A stretch of DNA of 6,421 nt from 2-02-FULL-48-14 sp964356195 (GCA_964356195.1 CAYHGP010000035.1:1-6421); one strand, 5' to 3'; shown: positions 1 through 5,073, counted from the stretch's first letter. A program made the numbers and translations. The notes: a model not told the origin generated them from the sequence alone.

Positions 1-759
1 GTCCTCGAAAACGGGGAAAAGAAAGAAGACCGAACGGGAACGGGAACCCTTTCCATCTTTGGAGTTCAGCGCAAATATGACCTCCGGGAAGGATTTCCCC
101 TCCTGACCACTAAAAAAGTCCTCTTTGCCGCTGTGCTTCGAGAACTCCTATGGTTTCTCAAGGGTTCCACCAATATCAACGACAATCTTACCCAGTACAC
201 GCCCATTTGGGACGCCTGGGCCGACGAAAAAGGCGAGCTGGGCCCGGTTTACGGAAAACAGTGGCGCCGCTGGAACGCGGTGAACGGTCGTGAAATCGAC
301 CAGATTCAACAGGCCATCGACACCATCAAAACCAATCCTGATAGCCGCCGCATTATTGTGAACGCCTGGAACGTGGGCGAAATCGATCAAATGGCTTTGC
401 CTCCGTGCCATATGTTTTTCCAATTCTACGTGGTGAACGGCCGTCTCGACTGCCAACTCTACCAACGCAGCGCAGACATTGCCCTCGGGGTGCCCTTCAA
501 CATCGCCAGCTACGCCGCCCTCCTCATGATGGTGGCTCAGGAATGCAACTTAACACCTGGAGTTTTCACCCACACCATGGGCGATGCCCACATTTACCTC
601 AACCATCTCGAAGGTTTGGAGGAACAACTCAAACGGGAACCCAAAAAATTGCCCCAACTCAAAATCGCTCAAAAACCATTCTGGGATCTGACCTTCGAAG
701 ATTTCGAACTCGTGGGCTACGAACACGATCCTTTTATAAAATTTAAAGTCGCCGTGTGA
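1..759 (+). CDS. thyA: thymidylate synthase, 5' end cut by the window
   Basis: Thymidylate synthase makes dTMP from dUMP using 5,10-methylene-tetrahydrofolate, in the cytoplasm, releasing dihydrofolate. The frame is open from base 1. Seen: the phosphate-binding start DRTGTGT (fragment residues 10-16), GPVYGKQWR, the active-site region ALPPCHMFFQ with nucleophile Cys136, QRSAD (Arg156, Asp159), PFNIASY (Asn167) and the C-terminal FEDFELVGY. These residues are offset by exactly 10 from E. coli ThyA (Cys146, Arg166, Asn177), so about ten N-terminal residues lie before the window. The C-terminus ends KVAV, close to the usual PVAI/V. The TGA stop at 757-759 shares its last base with the ATG of the following dihydrofolate reductase gene, so the two are probably co-transcribed and translationally coupled. 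The fragment is about 53% GC by hand count. All key residues are present; it should be active. Confidence 0.97.
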   Translation, partial: VLENGEKKEDRTGTGTLSIFGVQRKYDLREGFPLLTTKKVLFAAVLRELLWFLKGSTNINDNLTQYTPIWDAWADEKGELGPVYGKQWRRWNAVNGREIDQIQQAIDTIKTNPDSRRIIVNAWNVGEIDQMALPPCHMFFQFYVVNGRLDCQLYQRSADIALGVPFNIASYAALLMMVAQECNLTPGVFTHTMGDAHIYLNHLEGLEEQLKREPKKLPQLKIAQKPFWDLTFEDFELVGYEHDPFIKFKVAV

Positions 760-1280
760 TGGAATTCGCAATAATTGCCGCTGTAGATGAAGAAGGAGGA
801 ATCGGGAAAGATAATGGTCTGCCCTGGCATCTTCCTAAGGATCTGGGCCATTTTTCCGAAACAACACATGAAGGGATAGTGATTATGGGGCGTAAAACCT
901 GGGAATCTCTCCCGCCACGATTCAAACCTCTTCCTAATCGCTTGAATATAGTTGTCACCTCCAATAGGGATTACCAAATTCCTCAGGGAGTATTACTCGC
1001 AGATTCTTTAGACGCTGCTTTAGACCTCGCAGAAAAAGAAGAGAGAGACACTTTTGTAATTGGGGGAGCCAGCCTTTTCAAAGAGGCGATTGACCATCCT
1101 AAATGCACCCGCTTGATTCTGACGAAAATATACAAGGGATATGACTGTGACGCTTTCTTCCCCAACATCTCTGAAAGATTTGTAAAAGAACTCCCGGAAG
1201 GTTTTTCTTTATTCTCCCCAGCCTCCGTGCAACATGAGAACGGCGTAGATTTTGAATTTGAGTATTACAGATCTAAATAG
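759..1280 (+). CDS. folA: dihydrofolate reductase
   Basis: Reduces dihydrofolate, the by-product of thymidylate synthase, to tetrahydrofolate with NADPH. The protein is 173 aa, slightly longer than E. coli FolA (159 aa). Seen: IIAAVDEEGGIGKDNGLPW near the N-terminus, with the Met20-type loop at residues 15-24, catalytic acid Asp28 in HLPKDL, the NADPH-binding GRKTWES (44-50), Arg61 at the position that binds the folate glutamate, VIGGASLF (100-107) with the Gly-Gly pair, Thr122 and DAFFP (131-135). The start was set at ATG 759, which overlaps the thyA stop (TGATG); a GTG at 756 is in frame directly upstream but would add only one residue. No Shine-Dalgarno sequence is seen, so initiation probably depends on termination of thyA. 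GC is about 45% by hand count against 53% in thyA, with more A/T-ending codons; this may reflect a different origin or weaker codon selection. Confidence 0.96.
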   Translation: MEFAIIAAVDEEGGIGKDNGLPWHLPKDLGHFSETTHEGIVIMGRKTWESLPPRFKPLPNRLNIVVTSNRDYQIPQGVLLADSLDAALDLAEKEERDTFVIGGASLFKEAIDHPKCTRLILTKIYKGYDCDAFFPNISERFVKELPEGFSLFSPASVQHENGVDFEFEYYRSK

Positions 1281-1361
1281 GCACCTTTACAGAAAAATAA
1301 GTATTGTAAAGTTCACTCATATGAGTTTGCGCGGCAATATTTTTAGAGCTGTCAATCTAGC
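1281..1361. other. convergent folA/exoA spacer with weak inverted repeats
   Basis: An AT-rich spacer between two convergent stops. It holds a 6-bp inverted repeat CTTTAC/GTAAAG (1285-1290 and 1306-1311) with a 15-base A-rich loop, and a perfect 12-bp palindrome ACTCATATGAGT at 1315-1326. Neither is followed by a clear T run on either strand, so a canonical bidirectional terminator is not shown, although this is where one would be expected. Confidence 0.3.
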
Positions 1362-2126
1362 CTAGTTCAACTCAATCCCGATTGGGCAGTGATCGCTGCC
1401 TTCCACCTCGCTTAAAATCCAGGAGCGTTTGACGTGCGGCAAAAATTCTTTGTTCACGAAAAAGTAGTCAATCCGCCAACCGATGTTGCGTGTTCGAGCG
1501 GCCGTACGGTAGCTCCACCACGTGTAGGCTTCTTTCTCATCGGGGTGAAAGTGGCGAAAAGTGTCCACGTAACCGGCGGCAATGAATTTATCGAGCCAGG
1601 CGCGTTCCACGGGCAAAAATCCGGTCACATTTTCATTTTCTTTGGGGTGGGCGAGGTCAATTTCTTCATGAGCCGTGTTGATGTCCCCGCACAGCACAAT
1701 GTTTTTTCCTTTTTTGCGAAGGCGCTCCAGGAAATCCAAAAGTTCATCATAGAAATCGAGCTTGAACTTGATTCGGTGGTCGCCCATGCCCCCGTTGGGG
1801 ATGTAAACATTCACCAAAACAAAATCCGGGAATTCGGTGAGCAAAAGTCGTCCCTCTCCATCGTGACGCCCGTTCATCAGCTCTTTTTGAACGTGCAGAG
1901 GCTTCTCTATGGAGAACGTTGCTACTCCACTGTAACCCGGTCGATCTGCAGAGGCCCACTCACTAAAATAACCGCAAGGATTCTGAAGTTCCTGCGTGAT
2001 TTGTGAAGGGAGGATTTTAGTTTCCTGCACGCACAAAACATCGGGACTTTCATTCTCGAGCAAATCAAGAAAGCCTTTTTTTTGAACCGCACGAATTCCA
2101 TTAACATTCCAGCAAAGAATTTTCAT
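1362..2126 (-). CDS. xth: exodeoxyribonuclease III (AP endonuclease, ExoA/Xth family)
   Basis: Endonuclease/exonuclease/phosphatase-fold DNA repair enzyme that cuts 5' of abasic sites and removes 3' blocking groups in base excision repair, in the cytoplasm. The protein is 254 aa, normal for the family. Seen in order: MKILCWNVNGIR at the very N-terminus (Asn7), VQETK with metal ligand Glu35, GYSGVATF, VNVYIPNGG with Tyr108, CGDINTAH with Asp148 and Asn150, TWWSYR, WRIDYFF and the C-terminal GSDHCPI with the Asp245-His246 catalytic pair. The start was chosen at ATG 2124-2126 because MKILCWNVNG is the usual N-terminus; the frame stays open for 90 codons upstream, but that extension lies antisense to the divergent transporter gene. 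No Shine-Dalgarno sequence precedes the ATG. It is transcribed alone, divergent from the VIT-type gene and convergent with folA. The gene name exoA is also used for this family. Confidence 0.96.
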   Translation of the reverse strand: MKILCWNVNGIRAVQKKGFLDLLENESPDVLCVQETKILPSQITQELQNPCGYFSEWASADRPGYSGVATFSIEKPLHVQKELMNGRHDGEGRLLLTEFPDFVLVNVYIPNGGMGDHRIKFKLDFYDELLDFLERLRKKGKNIVLCGDINTAHEEIDLAHPKENENVTGFLPVERAWLDKFIAAGYVDTFRHFHPDEKEAYTWWSYRTAARTRNIGWRIDYFFVNKEFLPHVKRSWILSEVEGSDHCPIGIELN

Positions 2127-2180
2127 AGTGACCGGGTTCGGATTTCGGGTGTATTCTAACGAAGAACTCCAGCGCGTGCT
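2127..2180. promoter_or_regulatory. divergent promoter spacer between exoA and the VIT-type gene
   Basis: Only 54 bp separate the two divergent start codons, so both promoters must lie here or reach into the coding sequences. On the + strand GTGACC (2128-2133) and TATTCT (2152-2157) are 18 bp apart and could serve the transporter. On the - strand TAGAAT (2158 to 2153) is a possible -10 for exoA with no clear -35. The two -10 candidates overlap, which would make the promoters compete. All boxes are imperfect, so this is inferred mainly from geometry. Confidence 0.35.
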
Positions 2181-2879
2181 ATGAAAAAAGTAAACTACAA
2201 TTGGCTCCCGGATTTCGTTTATGGAGGAAGTGATGGAGCTGTCACCACTTTTGCCGTAGTGGCCGGAGTAGTGGGAGCAAACCTTTCGACCCCCGTCATT
2301 TTGATTCTGGGTTTCGCAAACCTTTTGGCCGACGGATTTTCCATGGCAGTTGGAAAATATTCCAGCGATAGTGCCGAATTGGAACGTATCGATCACATCC
2401 GCAAATCGGAAGAAGAGTCGATTCTTCTTAATCCGAAAGAAGAAAAAGGCGAGATTCGCGAAATCTTAAGGCGTTGGGGCTTTCATGGAGAGGACCTCTC
2501 GAGAGCCCAAAAAATCATCACCAGTAATCCCATCATTTGGGTGAAAATGATGCTCAATCACGAATTCAACATCATAGAAGAGAATGTGAACCCGGTGAAA
2601 GGGGCCACCGTCACTTTTCTATCCTTTCTTGCCATCGGACTTATCCCTCTTCTGGGGTATGCCTCTCAAAGCCTGACGGGCCTGGAGGAGGACCAGCTCT
2701 TTATAGGAACGGCCGCCGCAACGCTTTTCGCTTTATTTATAGTGGGAACAGTAAAATCCCGCTTCTCAAGCCGTCACTGGCTGGTTACAGGCACACAAAC
2801 AGCCTTAATAGGCGGACTTGCCGCCGGGATATCTTATGTAGTAGGGGCCCTTTTGGGGACTCTATTTAATGTTAGCTAA
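2181..2879 (+). CDS. VIT1/CCC1-family membrane metal (Fe2+/Mn2+) transporter
   Basis: A 232-aa integral membrane protein of the VIT1/CCC1 family, whose characterised members move Fe2+ or Mn2+ out of the cytoplasm. Seen: the TM1 signature SDGAVTTFAVVAGV (17-30, Asp18), TM2 with GFANLLADGFSMAVGKYSS (44-62; Asp51 and Met55 in the conserved metal-path motif), a charged cytoplasmic linker about 63-138 rich in Glu, then the family motif NPVKGATVTFLSF (137-149) opening TM3, TM4 about 173-190 and TM5 about 203-226. This is the usual five-helix order. The linker includes Glu-rich stretches (EEES, KEEKGE), as in the metal-binding region of VIT1, but exact ligands cannot be assigned. ATG 2181 gives the expected N-terminus; no Shine-Dalgarno is present. 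The stop lies inside the end of the opposing bL33-like gene. Substrate is not determinable from sequence. Confidence 0.9.
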   Translation: MKKVNYNWLPDFVYGGSDGAVTTFAVVAGVVGANLSTPVILILGFANLLADGFSMAVGKYSSDSAELERIDHIRKSEEESILLNPKEEKGEIREILRRWGFHGEDLSRAQKIITSNPIIWVKMMLNHEFNIIEENVNPVKGATVTFLSFLAIGLIPLLGYASQSLTGLEEDQLFIGTAAATLFALFIVGTVKSRFSSRHWLVTGTQTALIGGLAAGISYVVGALLGTLFNVS

Positions 2880-3059
2880 AGCTTTTGTTCCTCCCTTCTT
2901 CACGGCCTTAGCTTTGTGCTCGGTGCGTTTGCGAAGACGAGGACTGTACTTCTGTTTCGTCATATCTTTGAGTTTGTCACGCATAGCCCAACCTGATCCA
3001 TTGATCATTTTGGTCTCTTGACATACCCACACGTAGGGGACAGATTTTCCTTTAGCCAT
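2862..3059 (-). CDS. rpmG: probable divergent ribosomal protein bL33 (50S subunit)
   Basis: A small, very basic 65-aa protein. Its core KQKYSPRLRKRTEHKAK (residues 36-52) matches the bL33 C-terminal pattern (L-K-K-Y-x-P-R-x-R-K-H-T-x-H-K-E), and MAKGK followed by a V-C-Q-E-T-K segment (12-17) matches the first strand. bL33 sits near the tRNA E site of the large subunit. The middle is unusual: the common NYxTxKNKRN stretch is replaced by NGSGWAMRDKLKD. Only one Cys is present (Cys13), so it would be a zinc-free (C-minus) form. The C-terminal tail of about 13 residues (KKGGTKALANIK) extends beyond the usual 50-55-aa length. The ATG at 3057-3059 lies about 20 bases downstream of a TATACT -10 box. 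The 3' end overlaps the transporter gene on the other strand by 18 bp. Assignment is by motif only; another small basic protein is possible. Confidence 0.7.
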   Translation of the reverse strand: MAKGKSVPYVWVCQETKMINGSGWAMRDKLKDMTKQKYSPRLRKRTEHKAKAVKKGGTKALANIK

Positions 3060-3079
3060 ATGCGAATTAAAGCGGGAGG

Positions 3080-3108
3080 AGTATAAAACGTCTTTTCAGG
3101 ATACGCAA
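3080..3108 (-). promoter_or_regulatory. candidate sigma70-type promoter for the bL33-like gene
   Basis: Reading the minus strand, TTGCGT (3108 to 3103) and TATACT (3085 to 3080) are separated by exactly 17 bp. The -10 matches consensus at five of six positions, the -35 at three. Transcription would start near 3073, giving a leader of only about 13 bases with no Shine-Dalgarno sequence. Confidence 0.5.
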
Positions 3109-3120
3109 GGTGATTTTTCG

Positions 3121-3148
3121 TTGCACTGTGCCAGGAATTCAGTAAACT
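3121..3148 (+). promoter_or_regulatory. candidate promoter for tRNA-Phe
   Basis: TTGCAC (3121-3126) and TAAACT (3143-3148) are 16 bp apart, about 20 bp ahead of the mature 5' end of the tRNA. Both boxes are imperfect (three and four of six), but position and spacing fit a tRNA promoter. It is arranged back to back with the bL33 promoter. Confidence 0.4.
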
Positions 3149-3167
3149 ACGCTCGTACCCTTACCAT

Positions 3168-3242
3168 GCCGCGATAGCTCAGTGGTAGAGCAGAGGATTG
3201 AAAATCCTCGTGTCGGTGGTTCAATCCCGCCTCGCGGCACCA
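3168..3242 (+). tRNA. tRNA-Phe (GAA), CCA encoded
   Basis: A complete cloverleaf: acceptor stem GCCGCGA (3168-3174) with TCGCGGC (3232-3238), seven perfect pairs; D stem GCTC/GAGC (3177-3180, 3188-3191) with a short AGTGGTA loop; anticodon stem GAGGA/TCCTC (3193-3197, 3205-3209) around loop TTGAAAA, anticodon GAA at 3200-3202; a five-base variable loop; T stem GGTGG/CCGCC (3215-3219, 3227-3231, one G-U pair) with loop TTCAATC. Discriminator A is at 3239 and the CCA end at 3240-3242 is encoded in the DNA. It reads UUC and UUU codons for phenylalanine. The gene stands alone, not in a cluster. Confidence 0.98.
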
Positions 3243-3244
3243 TC

Positions 3245-3274
3245 CTCAAAACTGGAGCAAATCCTAGTTTTGGG
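3245..3274 (+). terminator. first hairpin downstream of tRNA-Phe
   Basis: Inverted repeat CTCAAAACT (3245-3253) with AGTTTTGGG (3266-3274), nine pairs with one G-U, extended inward by GGA/TCC across a one-base bulge, leaving loop GCAAA. It begins three bases after the tRNA CCA and is followed by TTGCTTT. It could help end or trim the tRNA transcript. It covers the stop codon of the opposing gene. Confidence 0.35.
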
Positions 3275-3779
3275 TTGCTTTCAGGAACTGAAAGCTCTCT
3301 ATAATCTTTTCCGTGTCGTCGTTTTCCAAGTAAACAATTCGGAAGAAATATTTACCGTGATCCAAGTAAAACACTCGGTATTTCCCCTCCAAAAAGACGG
3401 AAATCATAGGATCAGTATTGGTAGAGTTATCCAAAAGCGCAATATAACTATTCTCATCCATACCAATTTCCCCACCTCTTTCCTCGAAACCTCCTTCCGC
3501 AACGAAACTATAGGCATTTTCACCGGCAAAAGTCAGTTCTTGCTCACCGGAAAAGGCCTCTTTCAAGTTCTGGCTGTATTCTCGATTAAGTTCCAGGGAA
3601 CGTTTCCCGAAATCTAAGGCGGACATGTTCAAAAGGTTCACGTAAGGCTGAATGCTGGCGACAAGGACTCCGTTCTCATCCATCAGAGAAAAAGTACCGA
3701 TGGCGTCCTCAGGGACGGTGTTAATACAATAATCGTTCAAACAATAGGAATAATCTTCAGTAAATTCCAAGGAAAAGCC
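3264..3779 (-). CDS. hypothetical protein, C-terminal part only (N-terminus lost in the assembly gap)
   Basis: 171 residues remain before the TAG stop at 3264-3266; the N-terminus lies in or beyond the N run. I do not recognise a family. The fragment is acidic and rich in Tyr, Phe, Asn and Glu, with a CLNDYC pair (Cys13, Cys18) that could form a disulfide, a middle helical-looking stretch (FGKRSLELNREYSQNLKEAF), and a C-terminal strand-rich end (KYRVFYLDHGKYFFRIVY, then IIESFQFL). That ending resembles small exported or lipid-anchored beta-rich proteins, but this is a pattern impression only, and a signal peptide cannot be checked because it would lie in the gap. It shows none of the expected C-terminal NAD(P)-binding features of the reductase on the other side of the gap, so it is very probably a separate downstream gene in the same direction. 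Confidence 0.7.
   Translation of the reverse strand, partial: GFSLEFTEDYSYCLNDYCINTVPEDAIGTFSLMDENGVLVASIQPYVNLLNMSALDFGKRSLELNREYSQNLKEAFSGEQELTFAGENAYSFVAEGGFEERGGEIGMDENSYIALLDNSTNTDPMISVFLEGKYRVFYLDHGKYFFRIVYLENDDTEKIIESFQFLKATQN
3277..3310 (+). terminator. probable intrinsic terminator of tRNA-Phe (second hairpin)
   Basis: A perfect 8-bp stem GCTTTCAG (3277-3284) and CTGAAAGC (3288-3295) with a GAA loop, followed on the + strand by the T-rich tract TCTCTATAATCTTTT. This is the best intrinsic-terminator shape in the window and lies 34 bases past the tRNA end. It sits inside the last codons of the opposing gene, so one stretch serves as coding sequence on one strand and terminator on the other. 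Confidence 0.45.
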
Positions 3780-3879
3780 NNNNNNNNNNNNNNNNNNNNN
3801 NNNNNNNNNNNNNNNNNNNNNNNNNNNNNNNNNNNNNNNNNNNNNNNNNNNNNNNNNNNNNNNNNNNNNNNNNNNNNNN
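3780..3879. other. assembly gap, exactly 100 N
   Basis: Positions 3780 to 3879 are all N. Exactly 100 is the placeholder commonly used for scaffold gaps of unknown length, so the true distance and the reading frames across it are unknown. The two flanking coding fragments are in the same frame only by chance of the placeholder length. Confidence 0.95.
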
Positions 3880-4241
3880 ATAAACGGAGCGATTCCCGTT
3901 CCGGTCGCTATCATAACGACGTCTTTTGGCGAATCCTTCAAGAAGAAATGACCGAAGGGGCCTTGGAAATGAAGCTCGTGTCCGACTTCCATAGTTCGCA
4001 GATATTCGGAAGCACGTCCTCCGGGAACCAACTTCACCACCAAAGAAAAGAAGTCCTTATTGCCGGGGGCACTGGCAATGGAGTAGGCGCGGGTCGTACT
4101 CGCCTGTCCGTCTTCAACGTCCAGAAGGAAAAACTGCCCGGCCTTGAAGTCCCCCTGTCCTTCACTCCGCGAAAAATCAAACTGAAAAGTATCGATGGTG
4201 AGTGGAATTTTTCGAAGGAGTTTGGAGGCGAATTTCTGCAT
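3880..4241 (-). CDS. ferredoxin-NADP+ reductase-like flavoprotein, N-terminal part (C-terminus in the gap)
   Basis: 120 residues of an FNR-superfamily oxidoreductase. Seen: the FAD-binding barrel with the N-terminal pattern KLLRKIPLTIDTFQFDF (8-24), FKAGQFFLLDV (32-42), the FAD motif RAYSIASAP (51-59; Arg51, Tyr53, Ser54), LVPGGRASEYL (71-81), GPFGHFFL (94-101), and the start of the NAD(P)-binding domain, MIATGTGIAPF (110-120), which runs straight into the N run. About 100 further residues are expected. Such proteins pass electrons between NAD(P)H and a partner such as ferredoxin or another flavoprotein; the partner is not visible, and no iron-sulfur domain is present in this part. ATG 4239-4241 follows the mscS stop by a single base (TAAtATG), suggesting translational coupling. 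No Shine-Dalgarno sequence is seen. Confidence 0.88.
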
Positions 4242-4242
4242 A

Positions 4243-4719
4243 TTACTGACTTAAATTCTCTACCGGAAGAGAGGCTACCATTTTGTTGGGAATGCTTACA
4301 ACGCTGTTTTTGCCTGTCTGAATACGCGTGCTGCGAAGTCCAATATTCAGAACTTCACCCTCATACTTGTCGATGCAAATGCGGTCTCCCACTTTGAAAG
4401 GTTTATCCGCCAAAATAGACAGCGATCCGAAGGCATTACTCAATGTTTCTTGTGCCGCCAAAGCCAGAGCAATTCCTGTGATCCCAAGTCCGGCAATGAG
4501 AGAGGAAATGTTGTAACCAAAATTACTCAGCACAACCAGCAAAGCCAGCGACCACACCAAAAACTTGCTTACGGAAAGGAACGGTCCGGATGTTTTACCC
4601 AATTTTTTCAACCACCGCTTGAGCAAGATCAGAAAAATCTGCGCTGCAACAACTACGACCAAGACCTCAAGCACCTGTTGAAGCCATTCTGTCCGGACGA
4701 GTTCTTGTAGATTGATCAT
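4243..4719 (-). CDS. MscS-family mechanosensitive channel, short form lacking the C-terminal cage domain
   Basis: A 158-aa inner-membrane protein. Seen: TM1 about 15-33 (VLEVLVVVVAAQIFLILL), a basic linker, TM2 about 49-68, and the MscS pore helix region SSLIAGLGITGIALALAAQ (72-90) followed by ETLSNAFGSLSILADKPFKVGD (91-112), then the beta domain ending IPNKMVASLPVENLSQ (143-158). This last segment aligns with the E. coli MscS stretch ending INFSR. E. coli MscS continues for about 100 more residues forming the cytoplasmic alpha/beta vestibule; here a TAA follows immediately. No other frame continues the domain; the next gene starts one base later. MscS channels release solutes on hypo-osmotic shock. 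The start at 4717-4719 gives MINLQELV; an upstream in-frame ATG at 4744-4746 would add nine residues, translated from the promoter spacer. It heads the operon with the FNR-like gene. Confidence 0.88.
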   Translation of the reverse strand: MINLQELVRTEWLQQVLEVLVVVVAAQIFLILLKRWLKKLGKTSGPFLSVSKFLVWSLALLVVLSNFGYNISSLIAGLGITGIALALAAQETLSNAFGSLSILADKPFKVGDRICIDKYEGEVLNIGLRSTRIQTGKNSVVSIPNKMVASLPVENLSQ

Positions 4720-4730
4720 GGGCTTTACTC

Positions 4731-4737
4731 TATCATA
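4731..4737. promoter_or_regulatory. shared divergent -10 element between mscS and the 102-aa gene
   Basis: TATCATA reads as TATCAT on the + strand (4731-4736) and TATGAT on the - strand (4737 to 4732); each matches the TATAAT consensus at five of six positions. The spacer between the divergent starts is only 25 bp. Predicted start points lie about 2 bases before ATG 4745 on + and about 6 bases before ATG 4719 on -, so both mRNAs would be leaderless or nearly so. No convincing -35 was found for either direction. Confidence 0.4.
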
Positions 4738-4744
4738 CGGCGGC

Positions 4745-5053
4745 ATGACCGAAAAGCGTGTTCTACAGCTCAAGCCCGAAACTTTTGCACTCCTGGTGCG
4801 ACAACTGCGAAAATTCAGAGATGACGCGGACTTTTTTGAAATCGATCTGGATAACATGAAGGTAAAAGGCGACCTCCGCGTGATCCAAGGCTCTTTTGAC
4901 AAGCCCATGATTGGGAGGACCAGTTCTCTTGATATGGCAAAGCGTGCCGCCAAAGCCACGCTTCCTTATGTCAAAATCCCAAAAGACCTTGAGCTGGATG
5001 ACGAGTTCTTGACCTTGGTGAACAATAAAGGCACCGAGTTGATCTTCTTTTAA
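4745..5053 (+). CDS. hypothetical protein, 102 aa
   Basis: I do not recognise a family. The protein is soluble-looking, with no membrane segment or signal peptide. It starts MTEKRVLQLKPETFALLVRQLRKF, probably a helix with alternating charge, then has DDADFFEIDLDNMKVKGDLRVIQGSF (strand-like), RTSSLDMAKRAAKATLPYV (a second helix) and a C-terminal DDEFLTLVNNKGTELIFF. It contains no Cys. ATG 4745 was chosen because a -10-like TATCAT ends 8 bases upstream; in-frame ATG 4718 and TTG 4712 also exist, but would overlap the divergent mscS start. It precedes ychF by 20 bases on the same strand; ychF appears to have its own promoter overlapping the end of this gene, so the link may be loose. Coding status is supported by an uninterrupted frame and tight packing between genes. 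Confidence 0.72.
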   Translation: MTEKRVLQLKPETFALLVRQLRKFRDDADFFEIDLDNMKVKGDLRVIQGSFDKPMIGRTSSLDMAKRAAKATLPYVKIPKDLELDDEFLTLVNNKGTELIFF

Positions 5054-5067
5054 GCTGCTGCTAAAGT
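5039..5067 (+). promoter_or_regulatory. candidate promoter giving a leaderless ychF mRNA
   Basis: TTGATC (5039-5044) and TAAAGT (5062-5067) are separated by exactly 17 bp, and the -10 carries the extended TGn element (TGcTAAAGT, 5059-5067). Seven bases downstream of the -10 is position 5074, the G of the ychF GTG start codon. The -35 lies in the last codons of the preceding gene. Confidence 0.5.
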
Positions 5068-5073
5068 GCGCGG

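Noticed and set aside
757..759. TGA recoding (alternative genetic code)
   Set aside because: TGA ends thyA exactly at the family C-terminus, and no in-frame TGA occurs within the recognised genes, so the standard bacterial code holds.
2127..2396. N-terminal extension of exoA making a 344-aa protein
   Set aside because: The extra 90 codons are antisense to the start of the VIT-type gene and to the divergent spacer. Exonuclease III normally begins at MKILCWNVNG, so the start at 2126 is right.
3198..3617. 139-aa open frame on the plus strand starting within tRNA-Phe
   Set aside because: It begins inside the tRNA anticodon arm and is antisense to the truncated protein at 3264-3779, whose composition looks more like a real protein.
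3780..3879. The N run as a repeat or hard-to-sequence element such as CRISPR or an IS
   Set aside because: Neither flank shows direct or terminal inverted repeats, and 100 N is a standard placeholder; its content cannot be judged.
3948..4397. 149-aa open frame on the plus strand
   Set aside because: It is antisense across the FNR-like and mscS genes, both clearly identified on the minus strand.
4720..4959. N-terminal extension of mscS to a 238-aa frame
   Set aside because: The added 80 residues are antisense to the 102-aa gene, rich in Ser/Arg, and unlike the hydrophobic N-terminus of a channel.
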